Notes under the pieces: model-generated
Told to the model about the DNA's origin: nothing
Database searches by the model: none
What the model saw: the letters and a program-made list of their open reading frames with translations, nothing else
Source: Moritella marina ATCC 15381
Lineage (GTDB): Bacteria; Pseudomonadota; Gammaproteobacteria; Enterobacterales; Moritellaceae
Assembly (NCBI RefSeq): GCF_008931805.1
Contig: NZ_CP044399.1
Location: 1,116,001 to 1,180,000 of the forward strand
DNA length: 64,000 nucleotides
Direction of reading: 5' to 3'
Made by a program: the position numbers and the translations under genes
Shown here: positions 1-8,084 of the stretch, one piece after another
Layout of the letters: each line of letters starts with the position of its first letter
Numbering within the stretch: position 1 is the first letter of the stretch

Positions 1-617
1 TGTACTTTAATCCATTTGGTAAAGTAACGGATTTGATCCACGATTGTATTTCTTGTGCAGTAGATAGCATCATAGCGAAACAACCTGCGCCGAGTGATGC
101 CGAAAGCTTTGAAACGCTAAAAGAATTAGTGCGTGCTAATATTGCGGATGAAACGGTGGAAGTAGCCAAGCAGGTTGAGAAAATTCTTACCGCCGCTCAC
201 CAAGTGCATAAGCAGCTTAAAGGCAAAGTGTCGCTGGATATGATAGTCGCTAACGGTGATATTAAAGCGCAATTAGCGGCGCTTATTTACAGTGGCTTTG
301 TGACTCATACAGGGGTTAACAAATTAGCCGATGTACAGCGTTACATTAGTGCAATTGAACACCGCTTGAATAAGCTTAAGATTGATCCTATTCGCGATCG
401 CGGTAATGCGGTAGAGGTTCAACCATTAACTGCAAGCTATATTCAGCTGACGAAAATGCCACGCTTAACGCTTGCTCAGCAGAATGAGTTATTAAAACTA
501 CGCTGGATGCTCGAAGAGTTGCGTGTGTCGTTATTCGCGCAGCAATTGGGGACAAGTTATCCGGTATCCATTAAACGCGTTAAAATCGCGTTTGCAGAGT
601 TTAAAGCGGCTTTGTAG
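1..617 (+). CDS. hrpA: ATP-dependent RNA helicase HrpA, C-terminal end (5' truncated by window)
   Basis: The reading frame is open from base 3 at the window edge and ends with TAG at 615-617, so only about the last 204 residues of a protein of roughly 1300 residues are present. The fragment matches the C-terminal DUF3418 region of HrpA-type DEAH-box RNA helicases. The ending, with RWMLEELRVSLFAQQLG followed by TSYPVS, closely resembles the E. coli HrpA tail. The helicase motor motifs lie outside the window. HrpA is a cytoplasmic DEAH helicase implicated in mRNA processing and rescue of stalled ribosomes. A TTG at 33 could be mistaken for a start, but the frame clearly continues upstream. A strong hairpin follows 40 bp after the stop. 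Confidence 0.9.
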   Translation, partial: YFNPFGKVTDLIHDCISCAVDSIIAKQPAPSDAESFETLKELVRANIADETVEVAKQVEKILTAAHQVHKQLKGKVSLDMIVANGDIKAQLAALIYSGFVTHTGVNKLADVQRYISAIEHRLNKLKIDPIRDRGNAVEVQPLTASYIQLTKMPRLTLAQQNELLKLRWMLEELRVSLFAQQLGTSYPVSIKRVKIAFAEFKAAL

Positions 618-658
618 TGGAGCGGCCATGATTAATTAAGATAAACGATTAATCTAGC

Positions 659-698
659 GATATAAAAAGGGAAGCACACGTGCTTCCCTTTTTATATC
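659..698. terminator. Bidirectional rho-independent terminator
   Basis: A perfect inverted repeat with 19-bp arms and a 2-base centre lies between hrpA (plus) and the REC-GGDEF gene (minus). The arms contain AAAAGGGAAGCAC and its complement, giving A/T tracts on both sides, so it can terminate both convergent genes. Confidence 0.9.
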
Positions 699-723
699 TC
701 GCCAAGAAGTGGAATATACATTT

Positions 724-1650
724 TTATATTATCCATTGGTCTCGGCCGTTCTCTTTTGCTTGGTAGAGCTTTTCATCGGCTTGTAACATTAACTCTTTGA
801 CGGTTACATCTCGACTTGGAACAAGACTTATTACCCCAAAGCTCATGGTTACTATGGCCTGTTTATCTATGCCTTCATGTCTAAATTCCAGTGAACGAAC
901 TGCATTAACTAATTTTTCAGCAACTAATTTAGCATTCTTTATGTCGGTATTAGGCAGCAACATACAAAACTCTTCACCGCCATATCTAGCGACAAGTTCA
1001 GAAGGGCGGCGCAGTGAACTATCGAGTATCGATGCGACCGCTTTTAAACATTCGTCACCTTGGATATGGCCATAGTGATCATTGTATTTTTTAAAGAAAT
1101 CGATATCTGCAATGATGAAGGTGAGTGGCTGTGCATGGCGTTTTGCTCGTGCTAGCTCTTTAGCCATGGTGATATCTAGGTGCCGGCGATTGGCTATACC
1201 TGTTAAACCATCAAGTGTCGCGAGACGCTCTAATTCTTCATTTGCAATTTCTAATTTTTTGGTTGTTTGTAAAAGCTGCGTTCGCATTGCGGCAATACGT
1301 TCCATTGCCGTCATTTTAGCGAGGAGTATTTGCTTTTTAATTGGTTTTGGTAAGTAGTCATCACCACCTGCTTCAATGCCGATCATGATATCTTCAGGTG
1401 CTGTTTTACCGCTCAAAAAGATAATGGGCACCCAGTCGGTGAATTTATCTCTAATTTGTGCCGCGACTTGATAACCGTTTATACCAACCATGACAACACC
1501 GAGTAATACAATATCGGGATTGCATTCAGCAAACATCGCGATCCCTGTTTCTCCGTTCTCTGCATCAAAGACTTCGTGATCAAGGTGTTGTAAGTACGAA
1601 CGAATAATGACTCGTTCAATCTTGGAATCATCGATTATGAGGATCTTCAT
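724..1650 (-). CDS. REC-GGDEF diguanylate cyclase with degenerate receiver
   Basis: 308 residues: an N-terminal receiver domain (about 1-120), a short coiled linker (about 120-145) and a C-terminal GGDEF domain with an intact GGEEF active-site loop at 224-228, so synthesis of cyclic di-GMP is likely. The layout resembles PleD/WspR-type response regulators. The receiver keeps the acidic pair D7/D8, S80 and K102, but the phospho-acceptor position is Gly51 (PDIVLLG where PDIVLLD is usual), so canonical phosphorylation is not possible. The inhibitory RxxD site is also altered: RPSE sits five residues before the GG. The gene stands alone, convergent to hrpA. The ATG at 1650 is preceded by an AGGGCTG-like Shine-Dalgarno stretch. 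Confidence 0.9.
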   Translation of the reverse strand: MKILIIDDSKIERVIIRSYLQHLDHEVFDAENGETGIAMFAECNPDIVLLGVVMVGINGYQVAAQIRDKFTDWVPIIFLSGKTAPEDIMIGIEAGGDDYLPKPIKKQILLAKMTAMERIAAMRTQLLQTTKKLEIANEELERLATLDGLTGIANRRHLDITMAKELARAKRHAQPLTFIIADIDFFKKYNDHYGHIQGDECLKAVASILDSSLRRPSELVARYGGEEFCMLLPNTDIKNAKLVAEKLVNAVRSLEFRHEGIDKQAIVTMSFGVISLVPSRDVTVKELMLQADEKLYQAKENGRDQWII

Positions 1651-1723
1651 CGGCAGCCCTTGCTCTATCTAGTCGTTATTCATATTCTGATTTAATAACT
1701 AAATATAGCAAGTATATGTTTCT

Positions 1724-2095
1724 TTAGTGTAATTTTTTATTGTTCTGTATCACACACTCTGTGTTATAGCTTTTCATCGTCGCTTTAACTTGGAATATTT
1801 CGTCTGCAGTTAACTCGTCATCCCACGTCACGACTGCCGAGATGGTCGGGCTTTGGGCTGCTTTTAACAAAGTGTGGAACTTATTATTGATTTTAGCCTT
1901 GTGGATGATTAGTGCACTATTTGCGCTAATACCCTGCTGTGACAACAGTGCTGCGGTAAGCGTCATTGGCGGGGCAATGATTGCAGTCCATTGACCATGA
2001 TTATCTTCAATTACGGTGTCATCAGCATGAAGGAAATTATTACTCTGTGCAGATATGTTCGCGTTATACATAAAAGATTTAGTTTGCATTGTCAT
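1724..2095 (-). CDS. SulA-like SOS cell-division inhibitor (putative)
   Basis: 123 residues. The central and C-terminal part, with ALIIHKAKI followed by a hydrophobic VVTWDDELTADE block, resembles the SulA/RecA-like fold in which E. coli has a VVIGWLADDLTEEE stretch. SulA is a cytoplasmic protein that sequesters FtsZ during the SOS response. Length is below the 169 residues of E. coli SulA. Two codons near the start can serve as ATG (2095 or 2089); an AGGTAG stretch fits the second better. LexA-like sites lie just upstream (2100-2130), which supports SOS control. The family call rests on remembered similarity of a short, poorly conserved protein, so it is tentative. Confidence 0.5.
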   Translation of the reverse strand: MTMQTKSFMYNANISAQSNNFLHADDTVIEDNHGQWTAIIAPPMTLTAALLSQQGISANSALIIHKAKINNKFHTLLKAAQSPTISAVVTWDDELTADEIFQVKATMKSYNTECVIQNNKKLH

Positions 2096-2099
2096 CTAC

Positions 2100-2130
2100 C
2101 TGTTGTTACATCCAGTGGTTTTATATACAG
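2100..2130. promoter_or_regulatory. Possible LexA (SOS) operator region
   Basis: Directly upstream of the SulA-like gene there is a CTG-N10-CAG element (2100-2115) overlapping a second near-match read as CTGTATATAAAACCAC on the minus strand (2115-2130), which has one perfect CTGTATAT half-site. The consensus is CTGT-N8-ACAG. Neither box is perfect. Position and composition suggest SOS control. Confidence 0.4.
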
Positions 2131-2482
2131 TAGTATTTTAGGCTGGTGTTTGCAAGTATTTATTACTTTTTATATTCAAAATTATATTAACCCATTCAGC
2201 TTTAATGTGTATTAGTTGTTATTTATCATTCGCTTAAGTTTATCTTATGGTGTTATTGTTTTAGGGGGGGAGAGCTGGGAAATTATGGCTAGGGACGTTA
2301 ATAGGATATTGATTAGAGCGATTCAGAGTGTCTGCACAGTACTTTATACAGTGTTTTACACTGTGGTTTATACAGTGCTTTACATCTTAATGACACCATA
2401 TGTTATAAAATCTTCTGTATCGCTTTGTTATATTTCGATGGATATATTATTTGTTGTTCTATTGTTCTATTGTTCTATTGTT
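2131..2482. other. Intergenic region with short direct repeats and an octamer repeat
   Basis: No convincing gene is visible in this gap between the SulA-like and esterase genes. It contains two 18-bp direct copies of TTTATACAGTGYTTTACA (2343-2360 and 2367-2384) with a small CAGTG/CACTG palindrome at 2349-2363, a run of seven G at about 2264, and the start of an 8-bp tandem repeat. An open frame at 2216-2599 on the plus strand is low-complexity Tyr/Leu/Val-rich sequence and is not credible. Confidence 0.6.
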
Positions 2483-2492
2483 CTATTGTTCT
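2455..2492. repeat. 8-bp tandem repeat (ATTGTTCT)x4 plus partial copy
   Basis: Four perfect copies of ATTGTTCT occupy 2461-2492, with a partial copy before them. The array covers the last codons and the stop of the minus-strand SGNH esterase gene (TAG at 2485-2483). Slippage would mainly change the 3' untranslated region, because the stop lies in the unit first read. Confidence 0.85.
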
Positions 2493-3211
2493 TTTATTTT
2501 CACGGTAGCATGTATCTTCTCAGCGACAATGTCTGCCCAGTGCTGATAGATAACAGCCCCAGGGTGAAAACCATCTTCTGCCATGTCTTGTTGATTTAAT
2601 TCGCCGTCAATGTCGATTAACTGGCAATCAGTTTGGCTTGTAATGAGCTGTGCTAGTTTACGGTTAAACTGCGAAGACCTTCCGCCTAAATAACGGCGTA
2701 GTGGTTGCGGTAGAGCAGGAAACTGACCCATAGGTGGCACTTGGGTGATAAGGATCTGTTGGCAATTAAACTGCGTACGTAATTGAGTGATGAGATCTTG
2801 TTGTTGTGTTATCCAGGTTAATGCGGATAACGAACCGGTGACATCGTTCACCCCTAATGATGTCACGATAATATCGAACGTTTGCGGTGGCTGAGCTGAT
2901 AACATTTTCAAGCTATCTAATGTGGTGTGTCCTGATTTTGCTAATAACTGCCAGTCGACTTGATAGGAATCGGCTAATGCAGACACTAAGTGTCCTGCTA
3001 GTGCTTGTGATTGATGTGCTACGCCAACCCCTGCGGCAGCTGAATCACCAATAATCAGTAGTCGTATTTTTTGCCCTTCACCGACGGAACCAGAGCGTTC
3101 GCCAGATGCTTCAGGTAGCTTTGGTGTTACCTTTTTGACATAACGGCCTTGCGCAATAATAATGGGCGCATAGACAGCTGTGGTTAACAATTTACTTAAT
3201 GATTTAAACAT
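2483..3211 (-). CDS. SGNH/GDSL-family esterase
   Basis: 242 residues. The SGNH blocks are in order: block I IGDSAAAG (nucleophile Ser57), a block II Gly in SGHTTLDS, block III GVND, and block V DGFHP with the catalytic Asp/His pair. This matches arylesterase/lysophospholipase L1-like hydrolases. The first ~20 residues are hydrophobic with a Lys-containing start, so the protein is probably exported or membrane-anchored. The product is likely a periplasmic or inner-membrane esterase of unknown substrate. The ATG at 3211 has a GGAGG-like ribosome site. It is transcribed alone, divergent from the dodecin gene. Confidence 0.88.
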   Translation of the reverse strand: MFKSLSKLLTTAVYAPIIIAQGRYVKKVTPKLPEASGERSGSVGEGQKIRLLIIGDSAAAGVGVAHQSQALAGHLVSALADSYQVDWQLLAKSGHTTLDSLKMLSAQPPQTFDIIVTSLGVNDVTGSLSALTWITQQQDLITQLRTQFNCQQILITQVPPMGQFPALPQPLRRYLGGRSSQFNRKLAQLITSQTDCQLIDIDGELNQQDMAEDGFHPGAVIYQHWADIVAEKIHATVKIKEQ

Positions 3212-3292
3212 GAAACCTCCTTGTTGTAACCATCATAGCAATACCGAGCTATATTTACACTGAGGTTGTTTTATGTTTAATTGGAGTGAGTT

Positions 3293-3508
3293 ATGTCAAA
3301 TCATCATACCTATAAAAAGATCGAAATGGTTGGTTCATCTAAAACCAGTATTGAAGACGCTATTCATAATGCCCTGGCCGAATGCAGTAAGACGGTTAAG
3401 AATATGGATTGGTTTGAAGTCGTTGAAACCCGTGGCCACATTGTTGATGGCGCAGTAGGGCATTTTCAAGTAACGCTCAAAATCGGCTTCCGTATTGGTG
3501 ATAGCTAA
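3293..3508 (+). CDS. Dodecin (flavin-storage protein)
   Basis: 71 residues, the normal size for dodecin. The YKKIEMVGSS start, the SIEDAIHNAL helix, the NMDWFEVVETRG strand containing the conserved Trp that stacks on flavin, and the FQVTLKIGF end are all typical. Dodecins form hollow cytoplasmic dodecamers that bind FMN or riboflavin and buffer free flavin. The start is chosen at ATG 3293 because of the TTGGAGTGAG ribosome site; an overlapping frame from 3273 is a shadow. It is a single-gene unit divergent from the esterase gene. Confidence 0.93.
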   Translation: MSNHHTYKKIEMVGSSKTSIEDAIHNALAECSKTVKNMDWFEVVETRGHIVDGAVGHFQVTLKIGFRIGDS

Positions 3509-3596
3509 TTTAGTTGTTCGCTGGATCCCGTGATAGGGATGATGTTATATTTGCGCTACTAGTTGGACTGATATAGCAATAAAAGGAAGCGTAAAC

Positions 3597-4160
3597 ATGC
3601 AGTTAAAAGTAGCTGAATTAAGTGATATTGAAGATACCTTAACACTTCATTATAAATACCAAGTTGATTCGATTGCTGCGGAAGACAAAGCGGATGGTTT
3701 TGTGACTACGCCGTTTACAAAAGCAGAGTTAACACGCTTAATCACCGAAGAAAGCGGACTGTTTATTGCCCGTAAAGATGGCAAGGTTGTCGCCTATGTC
3801 ATGGCTGCGTCTTGGACCTTTTGGTCTAACTGGCCGATGTTTGCGCATATGATCAAAGATCTGCATAACTTAAGTTACTTAGGTCAAACTTTAACGGTTG
3901 ATAACTCGTATCAATATGGTCCAGTGTGTATCGATAAAAGTATCCGTGGTACGGGTGCCTTAGAAACTATCTTTGATTTTGCTAGAGAGCATATGGCGAA
4001 GCGTTACCCTATTTTAGTGACTTTTATTAATAAGGTTAATCCACGATCTTATGCGGCACATACTAAAAAACTAGGTCTGACTGTTATTCAAGAATTTGAA
4101 TATAACAACAACCATTATTATGAGTTGGTATACGATACGTCGAAACCGCTCGCTTTATAG
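3597..4160 (+). CDS. GNAT-family N-acetyltransferase
   Basis: 187 residues. N-terminal VAELSDIEDTLTLHYKY and the segment GPVCIDKSIRGTGALETIFD (a variant of the acetyl-CoA loop, RGTGA in place of the usual Q/RxxGxG/A) identify a GNAT acyltransferase. The conserved C-terminal FINKVNPRSYAAHTKKLG pattern fits as well. The substrate is unknown. ATG has an AAGGAAG ribosome site seven bases upstream. A hairpin terminator follows directly. Confidence 0.8.
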   Translation: MQLKVAELSDIEDTLTLHYKYQVDSIAAEDKADGFVTTPFTKAELTRLITEESGLFIARKDGKVVAYVMAASWTFWSNWPMFAHMIKDLHNLSYLGQTLTVDNSYQYGPVCIDKSIRGTGALETIFDFAREHMAKRYPILVTFINKVNPRSYAAHTKKLGLTVIQEFEYNNNHYYELVYDTSKPLAL

Positions 4161-4165
4161 CTAAT

Positions 4166-4206
4166 AAAAAAGCACGTTATAGGTTCAATGCCATAACGCG
4201 CTTTTT
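4166..4206. terminator. Bidirectional terminator hairpin
   Basis: Inverted repeat AAAAAGCACGTTAT / ATAACGCGCTTTTT around a 12-base loop, between the convergent GNAT and uraA genes. Confidence 0.85.
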
Positions 4207-4232
4207 CATTTAGTGCCTAACTTAATGTCGTA

Positions 4233-5468
4233 TTATTTCGTTTCTACTTTATCAACAACATGATTATCACCTAATTCATTCGGTAATACTAAGTTAAGAA
4301 TAATCGCCACGATACCACAAAGGCTAACACCTTGAAGGCTGAAATCGCCGATACCAAACGCCATACCACCAATACCAAATACCAGTGTTACAGCAACAAT
4401 GATTAAGTTACGTGATTTATGTAGATCAACGCGATTGGTGATCAGTGTATTTAGGCCAACAGTTGCGATGGTACCAAATAACAAGATCATAATACCGCCC
4501 ATGACAGGTACAGGGAATGTTTGTAATAAGGCGCCTAACTTACCCACAAAAGCCAACACAATCGCGATCACTGCAGCCCATGTCATGATGATAGGGTTGA
4601 ATGCCTTTGTTAGCATTACGGCACCTGTTACTTCGCTGTATGTCGTATTCGGTGGTGCACCAAACATTGACGCTGCCATTGTTGCGACACCGTCACCAGC
4701 AAGTGTGCGGTGAAGGCCTGGTTTCTTCAGATAATCTTTACCTGTGGCATTAGAAATTGCCAGAATATCACCAACATGTTCAATAGCAGGGGCTAGCGCA
4801 ACTGGGATCATGAATAATATCGCGTTTATATTAAATTCAGGGAAAGTAAAGTTTGGCAGTGCCAACCAGCTAGCTTGAGATACAGGTGTGAAATCAATAA
4901 TGCCATAAGCAAGGCTTGCGGTATAACCCGCTAAAATACCAGCCATAATCGGAATGAGTTTAAGCAGGCCTTTACCAAATACACTGACCGCAATCGTAGT
5001 GAACAATGAAATTGCCGCAATGATAATCGCAATTTCATTGTCAATGAGTTGCATTGAACCATCACCGGTTTTACCCATCGCCATATTGACAGCAACAGGC
5101 GATAAACCAAGGCCAATCACCATGATCACTGGACCAACAACAACTGGCGGTAGTAATTTATGGATAATGCTTACGCCACGAAATTTAATCACGACAGAGA
5201 GTAATACATAAGTGAAACCTGCAGCCATTAACCCGCCCATCGTGCTCGCGATACCCCACGTTTGTACACCAAACATGATAGGGGCTATAAAAGCGAACGA
5301 GGACGCAAGAAACACAGGGACAGAACGTTTAGTAATGACTTGAAAAACTAAGGTACCGAGACCAGCACCGAAAAGCGCAACATTGGGATCCAAACCAGTC
5401 AGCAGTGGAACCAGTACGAGGGCACCAAACGCCACAAAAAGCATTTGTAGACCGAGTAAAACTTGCAT
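4233..5468 (-). CDS. uraA: Uracil/xanthine permease (NCS2 family, UraA-like)
   Basis: 411 residues with about 12-14 hydrophobic segments. NCS2 hallmarks include SSFAFIAPIMFG in TM3, the IEHVGDILAISN stretch with the substrate-binding Glu-His, and GAPPNTTYSEVTG in TM10. The protein is an inner-membrane proton symporter for uracil or a related base. It is slightly shorter than E. coli UraA (429) and begins only a few residues before TM1. The ATG has a GGAG site eight bases upstream, which supports this start. It is monocistronic and divergent from the Crp/Fnr gene. Confidence 0.9.
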   Translation of the reverse strand: MQVLLGLQMLFVAFGALVLVPLLTGLDPNVALFGAGLGTLVFQVITKRSVPVFLASSFAFIAPIMFGVQTWGIASTMGGLMAAGFTYVLLSVVIKFRGVSIIHKLLPPVVVGPVIMVIGLGLSPVAVNMAMGKTGDGSMQLIDNEIAIIIAAISLFTTIAVSVFGKGLLKLIPIMAGILAGYTASLAYGIIDFTPVSQASWLALPNFTFPEFNINAILFMIPVALAPAIEHVGDILAISNATGKDYLKKPGLHRTLAGDGVATMAASMFGAPPNTTYSEVTGAVMLTKAFNPIIMTWAAVIAIVLAFVGKLGALLQTFPVPVMGGIMILLFGTIATVGLNTLITNRVDLHKSRNLIIVAVTLVFGIGGMAFGIGDFSLQGVSLCGIVAIILNLVLPNELGDNHVVDKVETK

Positions 5469-5711
5469 TTTTTTATCTCCATTTTAAGCAAACCGCTGGA
5501 CGGTAGCATAGAAGATTTATTATTGATATTAATAATAGATAAATCCGTTACTTTTAGGTACTAGGTCAAATTTGTCAGTGCTCTGTGGTGGATTGTCACG
5601 ATGAGAACGTTTGTATAAAAGCAAAATCATGGCATTATGTTGGTTCTTATCATCTGCTTACGATATCTTCTATCCTATGCAGATAACAACCGTATTTATA
5701 AGTTGGATTTC

Positions 5712-6434
5712 ATGATCACCGACAGTCATATCATCGATACAGTATCTGCTCATCATTTGTTTTCAGCACTTACTGAGGCTGAATTTCAGCAGCTCTTTAG
5801 TACTGCGAAAACATGTAAAATAGAACCATTAGAAAATGTCTTTCATCAAGGTGATAAAGCAAGTCGATTTTATTTAGTGTTACGCGGGCACCTTAAACTT
5901 TATCGTACCAGCCCGAGTGGACAAGAAAAAGTAGTTGAATTAATGCGTGAAGGGAACACCTTTGCGGAAGCATTAATGTTTAATAATAAACCGTTTTATC
6001 CTGTGGCTGCACAAGCTGTATCAGCAAGTGAATTGATAACCTTTGATAATGATACGTACTTGAAAATCTTAAAAAGTAACCCTGAAGCCGGCATTGCGAT
6101 CATGGCGAACATGAGTATTCGTTTACACCATGATCTGTATGAAATTGAAATGTTGTCGGTCGAAAATGCTAAAAACCGGTTATTGTTATTCTTGATGCAG
6201 AATATTCAAGACAAAGACGGTAATGAAGGGGTGATTGAACTGGATATACCGAAACGCACGTTGGCGTCATTATTGTCTATCCAGCCTGAAACGTTTTCGC
6301 GTTTACTGAAAAAATTGGCGAAAGAAGGCTTAATTGAAGAGAGAAGAGGCCATATTCGTATTATCAATATTGATGCCTTGTATGCAGCTTCCGATATTCC
6401 AGTGCAACCTGTCACGGGGGGGAATAATGAGTAA
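5712..6434 (+). CDS. Crp/Fnr-family transcriptional regulator
   Basis: 240 residues from ATG 5712; an in-frame TTG at 5637 adds 25 residues not expected for the family. An N-terminal cyclic-nucleotide-binding-like beta barrel (about 15-130) with VFHQGD and VLRGHLKLY is followed by a dimer helix and a C-terminal winged HTH (about 150-225). The recognition helix QPETFSRLLKKL keeps Glu193, Ser196 and Arg197, the FNR-type contacts for TTGAT half-sites. The cluster cysteines of FNR are missing (a single Cys), so it is not an oxygen-sensing Fe-S FNR; a Dnr-like or other ligand is possible. The 3' end overlaps fetB by 8 bases. Confidence 0.88.
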   Translation: MITDSHIIDTVSAHHLFSALTEAEFQQLFSTAKTCKIEPLENVFHQGDKASRFYLVLRGHLKLYRTSPSGQEKVVELMREGNTFAEALMFNNKPFYPVAAQAVSASELITFDNDTYLKILKSNPEAGIAIMANMSIRLHHDLYEIEMLSVENAKNRLLLFLMQNIQDKDGNEGVIELDIPKRTLASLLSIQPETFSRLLKKLAKEGLIEERRGHIRIINIDALYAASDIPVQPVTGGNNE

Positions 6435-7143
6435 CGCGGTTCAGGTGATCTCGTTTTCTAATTTAGCCTTTGCATTTATCCCTGTGCTTGTGGCATTAGG
6501 TATCTTAATGCAGTGGCGCTTACCGATTAAAAATGGCTTGTATGCATTATCGCGAATGCTGATCCAGTTATTACTTATTGGTTATTTCTTATCCTATATT
6601 TTTGAATCGCACAGTGCGGGCATTGTCGTTATTGTATTGCTTGTTATGGTGGTTGCATCGAGTTGGATTGCATTAGGCGCGGTTCCTGAACAACGTTGGA
6701 AAATGTATAAGTATGCATTCATCGCGGTGACGCTTGGTGGCGGTTTTACGCTGTTTTTCATGAGCGCGGGCGTACTGGGACTTGATCCTTGGTATAACCC
6801 ACAATACATGGTGCCACTAGCTGGGATGGCGTTTGCGAATGCGATGAATAGTGTGAGCTTATCAGCGGAACGTTTGCATGCAGAAATGGCGCGTGGTGAA
6901 GATTATCTCGTGGCTCGTCGGATCGCTTTAAGAGCCTCGTTAATACCGATCACTAATGCTTTATTTGCGGTCGGGTTAGTGTCTTTACCCGGCATGATGA
7001 CGGGGCAAATTTTATCGGGTGTCTCGCCATTTATTGCAGTGCGCTATCAAATTATGATCATGTGTATGTTGTTTGGTTCATCGGTTATTTCAGCGGCATT
7101 CTTCTTGTCGTTGATAAAACCTGTCATGCCAGTGAAGCAGTAA
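6427..7143 (+). CDS. fetB: FetB-like iron-export ABC permease (UPF0014/YbbM family)
   Basis: 238 residues with about six to seven hydrophobic segments. The stretch VPLAGMAFANAMNSVSLSAE and the later ISGVSPFIAVRYQIM-type region (here LSGVSPFIAVRYQIMIM) are typical of the UPF0014 family, whose E. coli member FetB pairs with ATPase FetA in iron export. No fetA homolog is next to it here. The ATG at 6427 lies inside the end of the Crp/Fnr gene and has a G-rich ribosome site (GGGGGGG), so translation is probably coupled. A longer frame starting at 6334 is a read-back into the regulator gene. Confidence 0.85.
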   Translation: MSNAVQVISFSNLAFAFIPVLVALGILMQWRLPIKNGLYALSRMLIQLLLIGYFLSYIFESHSAGIVVIVLLVMVVASSWIALGAVPEQRWKMYKYAFIAVTLGGGFTLFFMSAGVLGLDPWYNPQYMVPLAGMAFANAMNSVSLSAERLHAEMARGEDYLVARRIALRASLIPITNALFAVGLVSLPGMMTGQILSGVSPFIAVRYQIMIMCMLFGSSVISAAFFLSLIKPVMPVKQ

Positions 7144-7202
7144 TTGTGTATTGTAGGCTTTTAAATGTAGGGCTTTAAACTTGACTAAAAATAGAGGCAT
7201 TA

Positions 7203-8084
7203 ATGAAACTAGCTAAATTATCTTATGGTTTTTCCCTGTTGTTATTATTGAGCGGCTTGAGCGTTGTGAGTACGGCGAATGCCACCTCATCGGTTTGGCA
7301 GGTAACAGATGGCAAAAACAGTATCTATCTTGGTGGCACTGTGCATGTGCTAACAACAGATGATTATCCGTTACCCGCTGAATTCGACCGTGCTTATGCA
7401 TTGACGGATGTGTTGGTATTAGAAACCGATATGGCGAAATTAGACAGCCCTGCATTTCAACAGACCATGCTCAGTCAGCTTACTTATCCTGAAGGTCAAA
7501 ATGTATCTCAGCATTTAAGCCCTGAAACATATAAGCAATTGGCGGCATTTTGTGAGTCGCGTGGTATTGGCATGCAGGTGATTAATCATTTTAAGCCGAG
7601 CATGATCTCGTTAATGTTAACCATGGTTGAGCTGCAACGACTTAACTTCACTGGTCTGGGGGTGGATAAATTCTATAACAACAAAGCCGTTGTCGATGGA
7701 AAGCCCTTAGGTAAATTAGAGACAGTTGAAGAGCAATTAGCATTCATTGCTGGGTTAGGTAAAGGCAAAGAAGATGAGCTGATCCGTTATAGTCTTGAAG
7801 ATATCAAAACATTACCTACCTTTATGGTTGAGATGAAAACAGCGTGGCGAGATGGTGATCCGCAAGCGCTAGAGGATATTGCTATAACGCCTTTGATAAC
7901 GAACTTTCCTGATATCTATGAATCATTATTAGTACAACGTAACAATAACTGGTTACCACAGATTGAAGCTATGTTTAGCAATCAACAAACAGAATTGGTA
8001 TTAGTTGGCGCGTTACATTTAGTCGGTAAAGATGGTTTACTGGAGCAATTGCAATCAGCTGGTTACAAAGTAAAGCAGTTATAA
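7203..8084 (+). CDS. TraB/GumN-family exported protein
   Basis: 293 residues. An N-terminal signal peptide (about 1-27, ending VSTANA) precedes a TraB/GumN (PF01963-type) domain: SVWQVTDGKNSIYLGGTVHV, then VLVLETDM, and near the end ELVLVGALHLVGKDGLL. These Gly-Thr-x-His and Glu/His elements are the family's putative metal-site motifs (Tiki-like fold). The protein is predicted periplasmic and perhaps a metalloprotease, but no substrate can be named. The ATG is preceded by AGAGGC. Its 3' codons are echoed in a 17-bp tandem repeat that follows the stop. Confidence 0.85.
   Translation: MKLAKLSYGFSLLLLLSGLSVVSTANATSSVWQVTDGKNSIYLGGTVHVLTTDDYPLPAEFDRAYALTDVLVLETDMAKLDSPAFQQTMLSQLTYPEGQNVSQHLSPETYKQLAAFCESRGIGMQVINHFKPSMISLMLTMVELQRLNFTGLGVDKFYNNKAVVDGKPLGKLETVEEQLAFIAGLGKGKEDELIRYSLEDIKTLPTFMVEMKTAWRDGDPQALEDIAITPLITNFPDIYESLLVQRNNNWLPQIEAMFSNQQTELVLVGALHLVGKDGLLEQLQSAGYKVKQL

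Noticed and set aside
2216-2599. 127-codon open frame on the plus strand
   Set aside because: Composition is Tyr/Val/Leu-rich low complexity from AT-rich repeats, it lacks a ribosome site and runs into the minus-strand esterase gene.
5523-5536. TTGAT-N4-ATAAT as an FNR box upstream of the Crp/Fnr gene
   Set aside because: Only one half-site matches; the second half is too poor in such AT-rich DNA.
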